Assembly (NCBI RefSeq): GCF_003628305.1
Contig: NZ_RBZM01000014.1
Location: forward strand, 36,241 to 100,240
Direction of reading: 5' to 3'
Source: Cohnella endophytica
GTDB taxonomy: Bacteria; Bacillota; Bacilli; Paenibacillales; Paenibacillaceae
Length of the DNA stretch: 64,000 nt
The translations under genes and the position numbers were made by a program. Under the pieces are notes generated by a model, which saw only the letters and a program-made list of their open reading frames with translations, searched no databases and was not told the DNA's origin. Below, in pieces: positions 9,080 through 17,131 of this stretch (the first letter of the stretch is position 1; every line of letters begins with the position of its first letter).

Positions 9080-9388
9080 ATGGCAAACTCTAAAGGCACT
9101 TTAAAAGGCGCTTTGATCGGCGGCGTTGTCGGAGCTACCGCCGCCTTATTGCTCGCACCTAAGTCGGGACGAGAATTACGCGGCGACATTAAAGACCGCT
9201 ACTCTTCCGCGCATGAACGTACGAAGCAATTGTTGACGGATGCAGGCCAGAAAACGCAAGAGATCGCCAAGCAAGTCGGTCATCAAGCTTCGAATATCGT
9301 CGATAAGACGCGTTCCGCGGTATCCGCGGCCAAAGACGAAGCCCAATCTTGGAAAGACGACAGAATCTCCGATACGAAGGCGAACTAA
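9080..9388 (+). CDS. ytxH: YtxH domain general stress protein
   Basis: A 102-residue protein of the YtxH family. It has one hydrophobic segment at residues 9-26 (GALIGGVVGATAALLLAP followed by KSGRELR), then a charged helical tail predicted to be coiled coil. Bacillus ytxH belongs to the sigma-B general stress regulon; the molecular role is unknown. An ideal AAGGAGG site lies before the ATG and a sigma-B-type promoter 44 bases further up. A hairpin follows the stop. Confidence 0.9.
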   Translation: MANSKGTLKGALIGGVVGATAALLLAPKSGRELRGDIKDRYSSAHERTKQLLTDAGQKTQEIAKQVGHQASNIVDKTRSAVSAAKDEAQSWKDDRISDTKAN

Positions 9389-9401
9389 ATGTCCATTCCT
9401 A

Positions 9402-9434
9402 GCCGACGCGGTGCCTCAAGCACCGCTTGTCGGC
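9402..9434 (+). terminator. Hairpin between ytxH and the next gene
   Basis: GCCGAC plus CGGTGC pair with GCACCG plus GTCGGC around a CTCAA loop. There is no T-run, so it may reduce rather than stop read-through into the next gene. Confidence 0.45.
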
Positions 9435-9462
9435 TATGTTGGCGAAGAAGGGAGAAATGAAC

Positions 9463-9969
9463 ATGAAACCGAAATCCTTCATGTTAATTGCCGGTTCCGC
9501 CTTGAAAATTAAGGAGTCCTTATCCCAAGCTGGCTTCGTTCGCGATTTCGTTCATCAATCCACTTACCGGATGGAGCTTGATACCCCGTCGGGGGTGTAT
9601 GTATTCCAATTGCCTTACGAAGAGCAGGACGGTACGATTGCCTTATACGGCGAAACGGCATTCTTCGAAGGCATTAGCGACACGGATGTTCCCGAGACGA
9701 TTCAAGCCGCCGCCCTCGAACGCTGGCACGCGCTTCGGCTTCGCGTCGCCAGTCTTTCCGGAAAGCAAACTTATTCTCCTGACCGAGGGGACCGAAGGCC
9801 TTCGGGACCTGTCGAGAGCCGTCCGGTCGAGACGGCCAGGAACGGCTCGATGGTACAGGATTTCGCCGATATGAAGCGACTTGCTCAGGACATGCAGCGC
9901 ATGAAAACCGAGCAGCAGCTGTCTGAGGAAGGGCTCGTGGATGATCCGATTCAGCATCGGCTAACTTGA
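9463..9969 (+). CDS. Conserved hypothetical protein with disordered tail
   Basis: A 168-residue protein I do not recognise. Residues 1-95 look folded (YRMELDTPSGVYVFQLPYEE), and the remainder is polar and low in hydrophobics (SPDRGDRRPSGPVESRPVET), so probably disordered. There is no signal peptide or membrane segment. The start at 9463 has GGAG at eight bases; an ATG two codons earlier is too close to it. It lies 74 bases after ytxH on the same strand and ends in a strong terminator, so it may be expressed with ytxH under stress. Confidence 0.7.
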   Translation: MKPKSFMLIAGSALKIKESLSQAGFVRDFVHQSTYRMELDTPSGVYVFQLPYEEQDGTIALYGETAFFEGISDTDVPETIQAAALERWHALRLRVASLSGKQTYSPDRGDRRPSGPVESRPVETARNGSMVQDFADMKRLAQDMQRMKTEQQLSEEGLVDDPIQHRLT

Positions 9970-9985
9970 AATATACGGGCGGCGG

Positions 9986-10019
9986 GCGGAACGGGAGGAA
10001 ACTTCCGTTCCGCTTTTTT
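9986..10019 (+). terminator. Strong Rho-independent terminator
   Basis: GCGGAACGG pairs perfectly with CCGTTCCGC, followed by six T. It closes the ytxH/hypothetical unit. Confidence 0.9.
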
Positions 10020-10146
10020 GGCGTGCCGGCTTGGTGATATTCTCTCCCGTTCGCCCGTTTAGGCCTCCGTGAGCGAGTTTCATTACGGTCTAGGCTGCTA
10101 TCGGAGGTTCGTTATTTCAGCATTCCGGACTTATAGACGTTCAAAA

Positions 10147-10531
10147 GCGGAATTATGTTCCGCTGCTTCACCCAATGCGCTTCAATGCGTTCAATAGCGG
10201 ACGTGCGTTCCGCTAATGCTCATACTCTGACTCTCAAACACACATTAACGGATCTATATTCCGCTACTTCCACCAAATGAACTTCAATGCGCTCAATAGC
10301 GGAAATGCGTTCCGCTATCGCTCATACTCTGACTCATAAAGACACATTAACGGAACTAGGTTCCGCTACTTCCACCAAATAAGCTTCAATGAACCCGATA
10401 GCGGATGTGCGTTCCGCTATTGCTCATACTCTGACTCTCAAACACACATTAACGGATCTATATTCCGCTACTTCCACCAAATGAGCTTCAGTGCACCCAA
10501 TAACGGAACGCGTTCCGCTATTGCTCATAAG
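10147..10531. repeat. Tandem 102-bp repeat array, each unit with two hairpins
   Basis: Non-coding stretch with an exact 102-bp period. Equivalent ATA(G/A)CGG positions fall at 10194, 10296, 10398 and 10500. There are three full units, a partial unit before (10147-10193) and one after (to about 10531). Each unit carries two imperfect palindromes about 51 bp apart, of the types AGCGGA-n-GTTCCGCT and AACGGA-n-TTCCGCT, separated by conserved linkers (GCTCATACTCTGACT and ACTTCCACCAAAT). No open frame with a ribosome site is seen. The bases from 10020 to 10146 hold nothing recognisable. Confidence 0.9.
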
Positions 10532-10552
10532 TGGGAACATTATTATGGTTAG

Positions 10553-10997
10553 CGGCCTGGTAGGACATTACTTCGACGAATTATGCGACTGCGAGACAGT
10601 TAGGGGTCCGGCAGGACATTACTTCGACGAATCATGCGACTGCGAGACAGTTAGGGGTCCGGCAGAACCTTACTTCGAAGAGTCAAGGGACTGCGAGACA
10701 ATTAGTGGTCTAGCAGAACCTTACTGCGGCGAATCGAGTGACTACGAGACAATTAGTGCTCTGGCAGAACCTTACTTCGGCGAATCGAGTGACCACGAGG
10801 CAATTAGTGCTCTGGCAGAACCTTATTTCGGCGAATCGAGTAACCACGAGACAGTTAGGGGTCTGGCAGAACCTTATTTCGGCGAATCGAGTGAGCACGA
10901 GACAGTTAGTGGTCTGACAGAACCTTACTTCGGCGGATCGAGTGACCACGAGGCAATTAGTGCTCTGGCAGAACTTTACTTCGGCGAAGCAAGCGGC
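10553..10997. repeat. Tandem 51-bp repeat array, nine copies
   Basis: Equivalent positions of the ACTTCGGCGAA core fall at 10571, 10622, 10673, 10724, 10775, 10826, 10877, 10928 and 10979, exactly 51 bp apart. Several units contain GACCAC/GTGGTC arms around a ten-base AT-rich loop. Because 51 is a multiple of three, frames stay open on both strands (17-residue periods), which makes spurious ORFs. I see no convincing ribosome site and treat it as non-coding. It directly follows the 102-bp array. Confidence 0.88.
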
Positions 10998-11026
10998 CGC
11001 AAACATGAAAGTCATGTCGCCGCGGC

Positions 11027-11062
11027 AAAGAAAAGCCGATGCCTGTAGAGCGGCACCGGCTT
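11027..11062 (-). terminator. Terminator of the 112-residue gene downstream of sigB
   Basis: Minus-strand stem AAGCCGGTGCC with GGCATCGGCTT, followed by TTTTCTTT. Confidence 0.8.
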
Positions 11063-11085
11063 CCTGGGATTGTCATTCTAGTTAA

Positions 11086-11424
11086 TCAAGCTTCTTTGAC
11101 CGCAGCTTTTCTTTCCAACAGTTCTCTCATCGCTTCCAACGTGAGCTCCATCTCCAGCAACTCCGGAACGGATAAGTTTTCCATTCCTTCCTTGCGGAAG
11201 TTATCGCTCTCCAGATGGTAACCGTATTCCTTGATGAGCGTATAGAGCTTGCAGAATTGTTCGGCCGCGTCTACCGCCCGGCCTAACGAGACGAATTCGG
11301 CAAGCTTGTTTCCGAAGCTCAAGGGATTGACTTTGGATCCGATCGTTACATGGAACGCGTTTTCTTTTTCCAATACGTAAATATCGCTTTCCGAGCATGG
11401 GATCTGATATTTAACCGTCATCAT
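11086..11424 (-). CDS. Hypothetical protein downstream of sigB
   Basis: A 112-residue protein not recognised. The N-terminal half is beta-rich (YQIPCSESDIYVLEKENAFHV), and the C-terminal half is helical and acidic (SVPELLEMELTLEAMRELLERK). It is soluble. AAAGGAG lies six bases before the chosen ATG, and a second ATG follows directly. It lies 88 bases after sigB on the same strand and may be read through from the sigB operon, or have its own promoter. Confidence 0.72.
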   Translation of the reverse strand: MMTVKYQIPCSESDIYVLEKENAFHVTIGSKVNPLSFGNKLAEFVSLGRAVDAAEQFCKLYTLIKEYGYHLESDNFRKEGMENLSVPELLEMELTLEAMRELLERKAAVKEA

Positions 11425-11512
11425 ATCCAACTCCTTTGCGGAATCATTACTCTTCCGTAAGAGTTATTAAACGCCCAAAGGAGAAATGAAACGGCGGCCA
11501 GATTGCGTGAAA

Positions 11513-12283
11513 TTAATCTTCTTCCGCTTTCTCGATCAAGTGTTTGAGCTTGTCGATGGCGCGCTTCTGAATCCTGGAAATGCTCATCTGGGAAACGCCT
11601 AACTGCTCGGCGATCGATCGTTGGGACAAGCCGCTCTCGAATACGAGCATAAGGACTTGCCGTTCTTCCGGCTTCAGTTGCTCCATTGCTTCCTGAAGGT
11701 CCAGCTTCCGCTCCAACGTCGCGAAGTCGTCCGAGGAAGCCCCGATAAGCTCGCCGAGAACGGCCGTATTGTCATCGTCCGAGATCGGGGTATCCAAGGA
11801 TACGTAGTGGTACAAGTCCCGTCCGGCGAGAATTTCCAATGTCTCCTCGGCGTCCAGACCGAGAAACTCCGCGATCTCATCCACGTTCGGAGACCGCTCC
11901 AGCTTGCTCATAAGCTCGTCGATGGCATGCTGGACGACAAGGCCTTTCTCCTTGATTCTTCGCGGCACTTGGATATACCACGATTTGTCCCTTAAGTAAT
12001 TTTTCATATGGCCGATCATGCTTTTCATGGCGTAAGGCTCGAATGGCATCCCCAGCTCGGGGTCGAATTGCTTAAGCAACCGGAAGAGAGACATCTGTCC
12101 GACTTGAAACAGGTCGTCGTACAAATCCGGGCGATTACGAGACATTTTGTTGGCGGCCATCTTCACCATCGGCTCGTAATTGCGAATTAGGCGATCGGCC
12201 AGATCGTTGCAGAGCGTCTTCTGGTATTCCAGAAGCATCGCAATCGCGTCGTCGGGCTGACGCGCGGATTGGGTTAGGCTCAT
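11513..12283 (-). CDS. sigB: RNA polymerase sigma factor SigB
   Basis: General stress sigma factor, 256 residues. Region 2 contains DLYDDLFQVGQMSLFRLLKQFDP, region 3 contains RRIKEKGLVVQHAIDEL, and region 4 the helix-turn-helix LSQRSIAEQLGVSQMSISRIQKRA. Family knowledge: it is held inactive by RsbW until dephosphorylated RsbV binds RsbW. Its ATG overlaps the end of rsbW by four bases (ATGA), so translation is coupled. The order rsbV-rsbW-sigB is the conserved core without the B. subtilis stressosome genes or rsbX. Confidence 0.96.
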   Translation of the reverse strand: MSLTQSARQPDDAIAMLLEYQKTLCNDLADRLIRNYEPMVKMAANKMSRNRPDLYDDLFQVGQMSLFRLLKQFDPELGMPFEPYAMKSMIGHMKNYLRDKSWYIQVPRRIKEKGLVVQHAIDELMSKLERSPNVDEIAEFLGLDAEETLEILAGRDLYHYVSLDTPISDDDNTAVLGELIGASSDDFATLERKLDLQEAMEQLKPEERQVLMLVFESGLSQRSIAEQLGVSQMSISRIQKRAIDKLKHLIEKAEED

Positions 12284-12735
12284 GCCGTCTCTTCGGATTT
12301 CATCCGTTTCTTCGTTAATAAGACCGAGGTGCCGCCTTCATGGCGCACTTCCACCCGGTCCATCAGCGCCTGCATGAGATATAGACCCAATCCGCCCGAC
12401 TGGATTTCGTCAATGGATTTGCCGTGCAACGAAGGGGATGCTTTATTCTCCTCGATCGTGAAGCTGCGTCCAAAATCGCGCACCGTTATCGACAGCTCGT
12501 CGTCGTTAACCGCGAATTCGATTTCGATCTTGCCTTCTTCGCCGCCGTAAGCGTGCAATACCGCGTTATTGCAGGCTTCCGATATCGCAACCTTCATATC
12601 CTCGATTTCCTCGAAGGTAAACTTCATTTTACTCGCGACGCCGTACAGGGTAAGACGGACTAGGTCGACGTATTCCGGCAACGCGGGAACGGTTAGCTTT
12701 ACGCTTCTTTCTTTTGTCATGGGATTGTTCCTCAT
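12280..12735 (-). CDS. rsbW: Serine-protein kinase / anti-sigma factor RsbW
   Basis: A 151-residue GHKL-fold protein that binds SigB and phosphorylates RsbV. The ATP-binding motifs are visible: the N-box ISEACNNAVLHAYGG, the G1 box VRDFGRSF and GGLGLYLMQALMD. The start MRNNPMTKE follows AAGGAGAGGA; an internal ATG five codons on is an alternative. It sits between rsbV (16-base gap) and sigB (four-base overlap). Confidence 0.96.
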   Translation of the reverse strand: MRNNPMTKERSVKLTVPALPEYVDLVRLTLYGVASKMKFTFEEIEDMKVAISEACNNAVLHAYGGEEGKIEIEFAVNDDELSITVRDFGRSFTIEENKASPSLHGKSIDEIQSGGLGLYLMQALMDRVEVRHEGGTSVLLTKKRMKSEETA

Positions 12736-12751
12736 TCCTCTCCTTGTTCGA

Positions 12752-13072
12752 TTATTCCGCTTTAGCCAGAAACGGGGTAATTCCCGTCATGTCGAAAAGC
12801 TTGCGTATGTGGGAAGGCACATGCTCGACGTCAAAGGGCGCTTTCCGCGCATGCCGCGCCTTTAAGACGGAAATCAATATTCCGATGCCCGTGCTATCGA
12901 TATATTTGAGGTCCTGCAAGTTAATCGTGAGTCTCCGGTCCGCAAGCTCGATTAATGGCTCCATGGCCGCGCGCATCTGCGTGGCGACCTCCAAGTCGAA
13001 TTCGCCGCCGACGTATACGATCGTCTGACCTTCCCGATTCTCCGTGCGGAGCGTAAATTTATTCGTCACCAT
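12752..13072 (-). CDS. rsbV: Anti-anti-sigma factor RsbV
   Basis: A 106-residue STAS domain protein. The phosphorylated Ser is probably residue 60, in YIDSTGIGILIS. Unphosphorylated RsbV captures RsbW and frees SigB. First gene of the sigB operon, with a sigma-B-type promoter about 80 bases upstream, so positive autoregulation is likely. The phosphatase that activates it is plausibly the PP2C response regulator at 21638-22804. Confidence 0.95.
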   Translation of the reverse strand: MVTNKFTLRTENREGQTIVYVGGEFDLEVATQMRAAMEPLIELADRRLTINLQDLKYIDSTGIGILISVLKARHARKAPFDVEHVPSHIRKLFDMTGITPFLAKAE

Positions 13073-13154
13073 CGTTATCTCCCCTCATCTCGACAATACA
13101 GTGATTTGCCGTTATAAGAACCCTTAACCTAACAACGGCATTCTAATCTTGTTA

Positions 13155-13180
13155 TAACCCGATTTCCCCCGTAATGAAAC
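13155..13180 (-). promoter_or_regulatory. Sigma-B-type promoter of rsbV-rsbW-sigB
   Basis: Minus strand GTTTCA (13175-13180), a 14-base spacer and GGGTTA (13155-13160). Both hexamers are identical to the ytxH promoter. It implies autoregulation of sigB. Confidence 0.65.
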
Positions 13181-13204
13181 AAAAGCTTCCGAAACCGGTC
13201 CGAA

Positions 13205-13230
13205 GTTTCATCTTCATGGACTAGTGGTAA
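13205..13230 (+). promoter_or_regulatory. Possible sigma-B-type promoter of the 52-residue membrane protein
   Basis: GTTTCA (13205-13210), a 14-base spacer and TGGTAA (13225-13230). The -35 matches the other sites exactly; the -10 is weaker. It is divergent from the rsbV promoter. Confidence 0.4.
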
Positions 13231-13303
13231 TCGTTGGTGTCGAGCTCCCGGATTCATAACGGGACCGTACATTATAGCGGAGAACGCGGAGAGGAGCTTT
13301 GCC

Positions 13304-13462
13304 ATGACGGAACGTAACGTCGATATCGAAGAACGCCACGTAGAGCATAAATCCGATTCCAGCCTCGTCTTATCTACGTTAATCAAGTACGCCGCATACC
13401 TCATCATTTTTTTCGGAATCCTATATTTCATCGTCCGGTATGTGTTCCCTTGGTTAAGGTAA
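13304..13462 (+). CDS. Small single-pass membrane protein
   Basis: A 52-residue protein starting MTERNVDIEERHVEHK. It has an acidic N-terminus and one transmembrane helix at about 29-48 (KYAAYLIIFFGILYFIVRYVF), ending in WLR. GAGAGGAG precedes the ATG at a good distance and a clear terminator follows. The function is unknown. Its position divergent from rsbV and the sigma-B-like upstream site suggest a stress role. A frame on the opposite strand is a shadow. Confidence 0.75.
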   Translation: MTERNVDIEERHVEHKSDSSLVLSTLIKYAAYLIIFFGILYFIVRYVFPWLR

Positions 13463-13524
13463 CCCGAACCGGCTTCGTTGTCCATGTGGACGCGGAGTCC
13501 AGCTTTGAAGAAAGACGCTAAACG

Positions 13525-13562
13525 GAAAGCTTCCAGTAACGCTCCTGGGAGCTTTCTTATTC
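13525..13562 (+). terminator. Terminator after the small membrane protein
   Basis: GAAAGCTTCCAG pairs with CTGGGAGCTTTC, then TTATT. Confidence 0.8.
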
Positions 13563-13586
13563 GCAGATAGGGAGGAACGGCGACCG

Positions 13587-14825
13587 ATGAGCTTGCATTT
13601 TGGACATTTGTTCTGGCCTACCACGCACCCGCGACCGAGACGCTACCCTGCGCTCGACTCGGCCAAAAGAACCCGCGCGGTCATCATCGGAGGCGGAATG
13701 TCCGGCATTACTTGCGGTTACGCGCTCGCCGGCAGCGGAATCGATGCCGTATTAATCGAGCAAGGATATATCGCTGCAGGCAGTACGTCATCCAACACCG
13801 GACTTCTGCAGTATTCGAACGATACGATGCTCAGCGAATTCGCGGAGACGATTGGAGAAGAAAAGGCCGTGACCTTCTACAAGGCTTGCGGACATGCTTC
13901 CGAACGATTGCACGTCATTGCCGAAAGATTGCCCCGCGACGTGCAGTTCAAAAAACGCAGCAGCTTATATTACGCCTCCACGCCCAAGGACGTCCCCGCC
14001 CTTCGCAAAGAATACGAGATTCTGAATAAGCATGGCTTCGGCGCGGAATGGTGGGACGAAGATAAAATCATTTCCAGCTTCCCCTTCCGGAAATCCGCGG
14101 CCATCGTCACGAACGGAGACGCGGAGGTTAACCCGTTTCTGTTCGTCCATTCGCTCGCGGACGAGGCATACGCCCGCGGGCTCTCTATACACGAAAATAC
14201 GTTAATGCTCTCCGTTGAACCTGCGCAATCGGGATACGTAGTAAGAACGACCGGTGGCGACATCCACGCCGAGCATGTCATCTATGCCGTAGGATATGCC
14301 CCAGAGCAAGCCGGCGGTCGTTGGGTCAAAGCCAAGCTGAATCGCTCGTACGCTATCGTTACGGATTCGATCCCTAGCTTAGCCGACTGGCATGAACGTT
14401 TCATGCTCTGGGAAACCGCGAGGCCCTATCTATACGCAAGAACGACAACGGACGATCGGATCGTCGTAGGCGGACTGGACGAGAACGTCCGTCAGCCGAT
14501 ATTGACGGAACGGGATTTACTGGCGCACTCTTTAAGGCTTCTCTCCGAGCTGAAGCTGCTGTTTCCGAATTACGAGCCCCGGATCCGCTACGAATGGTGC
14601 GCCACCTTCGGGGAATCCGAGGACGGCTTGCCATGGATCGGAGAGGATCCGGATCGGCCCGGGCAGCACTACCTACTCGGTTACGGCGGGAACGGTACGA
14701 TCTATAGCATGCTGGGAGCTGAGATCATTCGCGACCGTCTGCTAGGCATCGACAACCCGATCGCCTCGATCGTTCGTCCCGACCGCCATGTCGTCATCCC
14801 GGGTTCCGGCGCAAGTTCATCATAG
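13587..14825 (+). CDS. FAD-dependent oxidoreductase (DAO/DadA family)
   Basis: A 412-residue amine or amino acid oxidoreductase of the glycine/D-amino-acid oxidase family. The dinucleotide-binding motif VIIGGGMSGITCGYALAGSG lies at about 32-51, then GSTSSNTGLLQ, and the C-terminal FAD-contact segment LLGYGGNGTIYSMLGAEII. The first 30 residues before the Rossmann fold resemble the gamma-glutamylputrescine oxidoreductase/OrdL group. The substrate cannot be read from sequence. GGGAGGA lies about ten bases before the ATG. It is a single-gene unit between two terminators. Confidence 0.82.
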   Translation: MSLHFGHLFWPTTHPRPRRYPALDSAKRTRAVIIGGGMSGITCGYALAGSGIDAVLIEQGYIAAGSTSSNTGLLQYSNDTMLSEFAETIGEEKAVTFYKACGHASERLHVIAERLPRDVQFKKRSSLYYASTPKDVPALRKEYEILNKHGFGAEWWDEDKIISSFPFRKSAAIVTNGDAEVNPFLFVHSLADEAYARGLSIHENTLMLSVEPAQSGYVVRTTGGDIHAEHVIYAVGYAPEQAGGRWVKAKLNRSYAIVTDSIPSLADWHERFMLWETARPYLYARTTTDDRIVVGGLDENVRQPILTERDLLAHSLRLLSELKLLFPNYEPRIRYEWCATFGESEDGLPWIGEDPDRPGQHYLLGYGGNGTIYSMLGAEIIRDRLLGIDNPIASIVRPDRHVVIPGSGASSS

Positions 14826-14836
14826 ATAAGCCCCTT

Positions 14837-14879
14837 GAAAAAAAGAGCAGCCAAACCCGGGCAAGGTTCGGTAGCTCTT
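14837..14879 (-). terminator. Terminator of the stress gene at 14895
   Basis: Minus-strand AAGAGC and AACC arms pair with GGTT and GCTCTT, followed by seven T. Confidence 0.8.
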
Positions 14880-14894
14880 CGATTTCCTTATGGT

Positions 14895-15380
14895 TTAAGT
14901 TACGACTTCTCCCGCTCCCGCATGATCAAGCAAGGATTCCGCGCGAATGTCCGACTCCGTGTCCGCTACTAGCACGTAACGTCCCTTCTCGATCGCCCGA
15001 GCGCAACGTTCGGCCGCATTGCGGGGAATGCCCATATCGCGAAGAACATCGGAGCTGTCGGGTCCGTCGTACACGGAATCGCCGTTCACGACGACGCCTA
15101 CCAGCCCCCCCGATCCGAGAGGCGATGTGCCGACCGGGTAGCCGACCACCGACGGCGTAACAATGACCGATCGATCTCCGTCCGCTTCGCGACTCCGGGC
15201 TTGCTGGATTTCGTACAGCTCCTCCATACGGATATCGTCTTGAGACGACAATTGGGGAGCACCTTCCCGATTGTTCACGATAACCCGGATATCTTCTTCC
15301 TCGGCGCCCGCTTCCCGCAACAACCGGATCGCGTCTAGCACGTTCTCTTCTTTGTCGAAAATGCCGATCTTCATTGCCAT
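14895..15380 (-). CDS. YflT/GSP17M-like general stress protein
   Basis: A 161-residue soluble protein. It begins MAMKIGIFDKEENVLDAIRLLREAGAEEEDI, typical of the heat-induced YflT (GSP17M) domain, in which a regulator-like alpha/beta unit ends in an acidic helix. A Gly-rich linker (around GTSPLGSGGLVGVVV) leads to a C-terminal segment with MGIPRNAAERCARAIEKGRYVLVADTE. AAAGGAGG gives the start; the frame extends upstream but without a ribosome site. A near-perfect sigma-B promoter precedes it. Confidence 0.8.
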   Translation of the reverse strand: MAMKIGIFDKEENVLDAIRLLREAGAEEEDIRVIVNNREGAPQLSSQDDIRMEELYEIQQARSREADGDRSVIVTPSVVGYPVGTSPLGSGGLVGVVVNGDSVYDGPDSSDVLRDMGIPRNAAERCARAIEKGRYVLVADTESDIRAESLLDHAGAGEVVT

Positions 15381-15428
15381 ATCACGACCTCCTTTCGCAG
15401 ATAGCCCGAATAGGCTTACTCCAATGGT

Positions 15429-15453
15429 ATACCCCGATGGAGACGCTTTGAAC
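15429..15453 (-). promoter_or_regulatory. Sigma-B promoter of the YflT-like gene
   Basis: Minus strand GTTCAA (15448-15453), a 13-base spacer and GGGTAT (15429-15434). The -10 is the exact sigma-B consensus. It lies just after the stop of the upstream kinase gene. Confidence 0.7.
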
Positions 15454-15462
15454 CTAGCGGAA

Positions 15463-17110
15463 CTACGATAATACGATCGCCGGTTGATCTTGCGGTACTT
15501 CGAACGGTTGGACCTCGATAAGCGCCACGAAATTCGCTCCTGCTCCATCGTTGTCGGCTAGACGGATATATCCTCCCAATGCTTTCGCAATCGCTTGCGC
15601 GATAGCTAACCCCATCCCTAACCCGTCATAATTGCGACTATACGAAGTATCCAATTGGGAGAAGGGCAGGAACAACAGCTCTTTCTTAAGCTCATGAATG
15701 CCGATTCCCGTATCCTTTACCGAAGTTTCCAATAAGATAGCGCCGTTCGAAGACGCTTGCTCTCCGACCGTCTTTACGAAAATGTCGACTTGGCCGTTCG
15801 ACGTGAACTTGATCGCGTTGTCGATCAATCTAACGAGCATCTTCCCGTACAAATGAGGATCGCCCAAGACGTAATTCGGAACCCCGTTGTCGATGTGACA
15901 GGAAAATGCCAGCTTCTTCTCCGCCGCTATTTTTTTGTAGCCGGACATTGCGTAAGCGATCGTCTCCTTTACCGAGAAAGGCTGTTCATCCGTCTCTTGC
16001 TTGCCCGATTCCAACCGGGTGAATTCCAGGATATCGTTCATGATCGCAAGCAATCGTTCGGCATTGTCCTTAATCGCTTGGGGGGAACCCTTTGCCTTCC
16101 TCCGTTACGGACGATTCCAGAAGCAACTCACTCACTCCGATCAGCCCGTTCATCGGAGTTCGAATTTCGTGGCTGATGACGGCCAGAAACTCGCTCTTGG
16201 CGCTGGAAGCCCGTTCTGCCGCGTTCTTGGCTTCTGTCAGTTGGCGCAACGTCCCCTTACGTTCCGTAATATCGCGGACCGTACAGGCAAATAAGCGTTC
16301 GCGGTTAATTAAGGCTTGCCCGAGCTGAATCTCGGCTTCGAAGGCGACCCCGCTCTTGCGAACGGCGACCCTCTCGCTTACCAACCCCGTCAAATAACGA
16401 ACGGGATCTCGATCTTCGTTAAGCCCCGTCGTTTCCGCCCGTTTCATCTCCTCCAGACTCGGGAGCAATTCCCCGGCGGAGAGGCCGATCAGTTCTTCGG
16501 CGGCATAACCGAACAGTCTTTCCAAGGCGGGGTTAACCGATCGAATCGTACCGTTAATGTCGAAAGTAAACATGCCGTCTATCGAAGTGTCGAAGATCAT
16601 CCTGGATTTGGCTTCCTCCGTGGAGAGCTCGTAGGTCACTCGCAACAGTTCCGCGTTGACCGACTCCAATTCCTCCTTCTGTCGGTATAGCTCGTTCCGC
16701 TTTGCCTCCAGCTCCCGGTTGTTCTGGTACAACCGAACGAAGCCGGCTATTTTCGCTTTGACGATGGACGCCGTAACCGGTTTGATTAAATAATCGATCG
16801 CTCCGGCCGAATACCCCTCGAACTGATCGACGGCTTCGCGGTTGTTCGCGGAGATGAACAAGATGGGCGTATCTTTGGTTCTATCTCTTGCCTTGATGAG
16901 CCGAGCGGTCTCGAAACCGTCCATTCCCGGCATTTGCACGTCCAATACGATAACCGCGAAATCTTCGCGCAGTAAATGGCGCAAAGCTTCTTCTCCGGAT
17001 TCCGCCCTGACCAAGCGATAACCTTCCCCGGCCAAAGTCGCTTCCAGCGCGAGCAAATTGTCCGGGTGATCATCCACGATAAGCAGCGAAACGGGTTTTA
17101 AATCAGGCAC
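15463..17110 (-). pseudogene. REC-PAS hybrid histidine kinase, interrupted by a frameshift
   Basis: Two adjacent reading frames encode one kinase. Residues 1-346 from 17110 carry a receiver domain (LLIVDDHPDN, the phosphorylatable Asp in VIVLDVQMPGMDG, Lys in YLIKP), a PAS domain (about 165-280) and the HisKA box EFLAVISHEIRTPMNGL. The frame then ends at a run of six G at 16080-16085 (plus strand). The HATPase half continues in another frame (LLAIMNDILEF, NAIKFTSNG, DTGIGI, GLGMGLAIAQ) to 15463. Removing one base from the run restores a single frame. It follows rsbM by 21 bases. It may be a real mutation, a variable homopolymer or a sequencing error. Confidence 0.85.
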
Positions 17111-17131
17111 TACGGCCTCCTCCTAACCTAG

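Noticed and set aside
10147..10997. CRISPR array
   Set aside because: Adjacent units are continuous repeats with no unique spacers, and no cas genes are present.
10491..11048. 185-residue plus-strand frame with 17-residue repeats (AEPYFGESSDHE-like), and a matching minus-strand frame at 10710-11015
   Set aside because: A 51-bp repeat leaves frames open on both strands by arithmetic. There is no good ribosome site, and the start lies inside the 102-bp hairpin array.
11465..11500. Sigma-B-type promoter before the 112-residue gene (minus strand GTTTCA then GGGCGT)
   Set aside because: The spacer is only ten bases and the -10 is poor.
13129..13485. 118-residue minus-strand frame over the rsbV upstream region
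   Set aside because: It overlaps the sigma-B promoters and the well-supported 52-residue gene on the other strand, and has no ribosome site.
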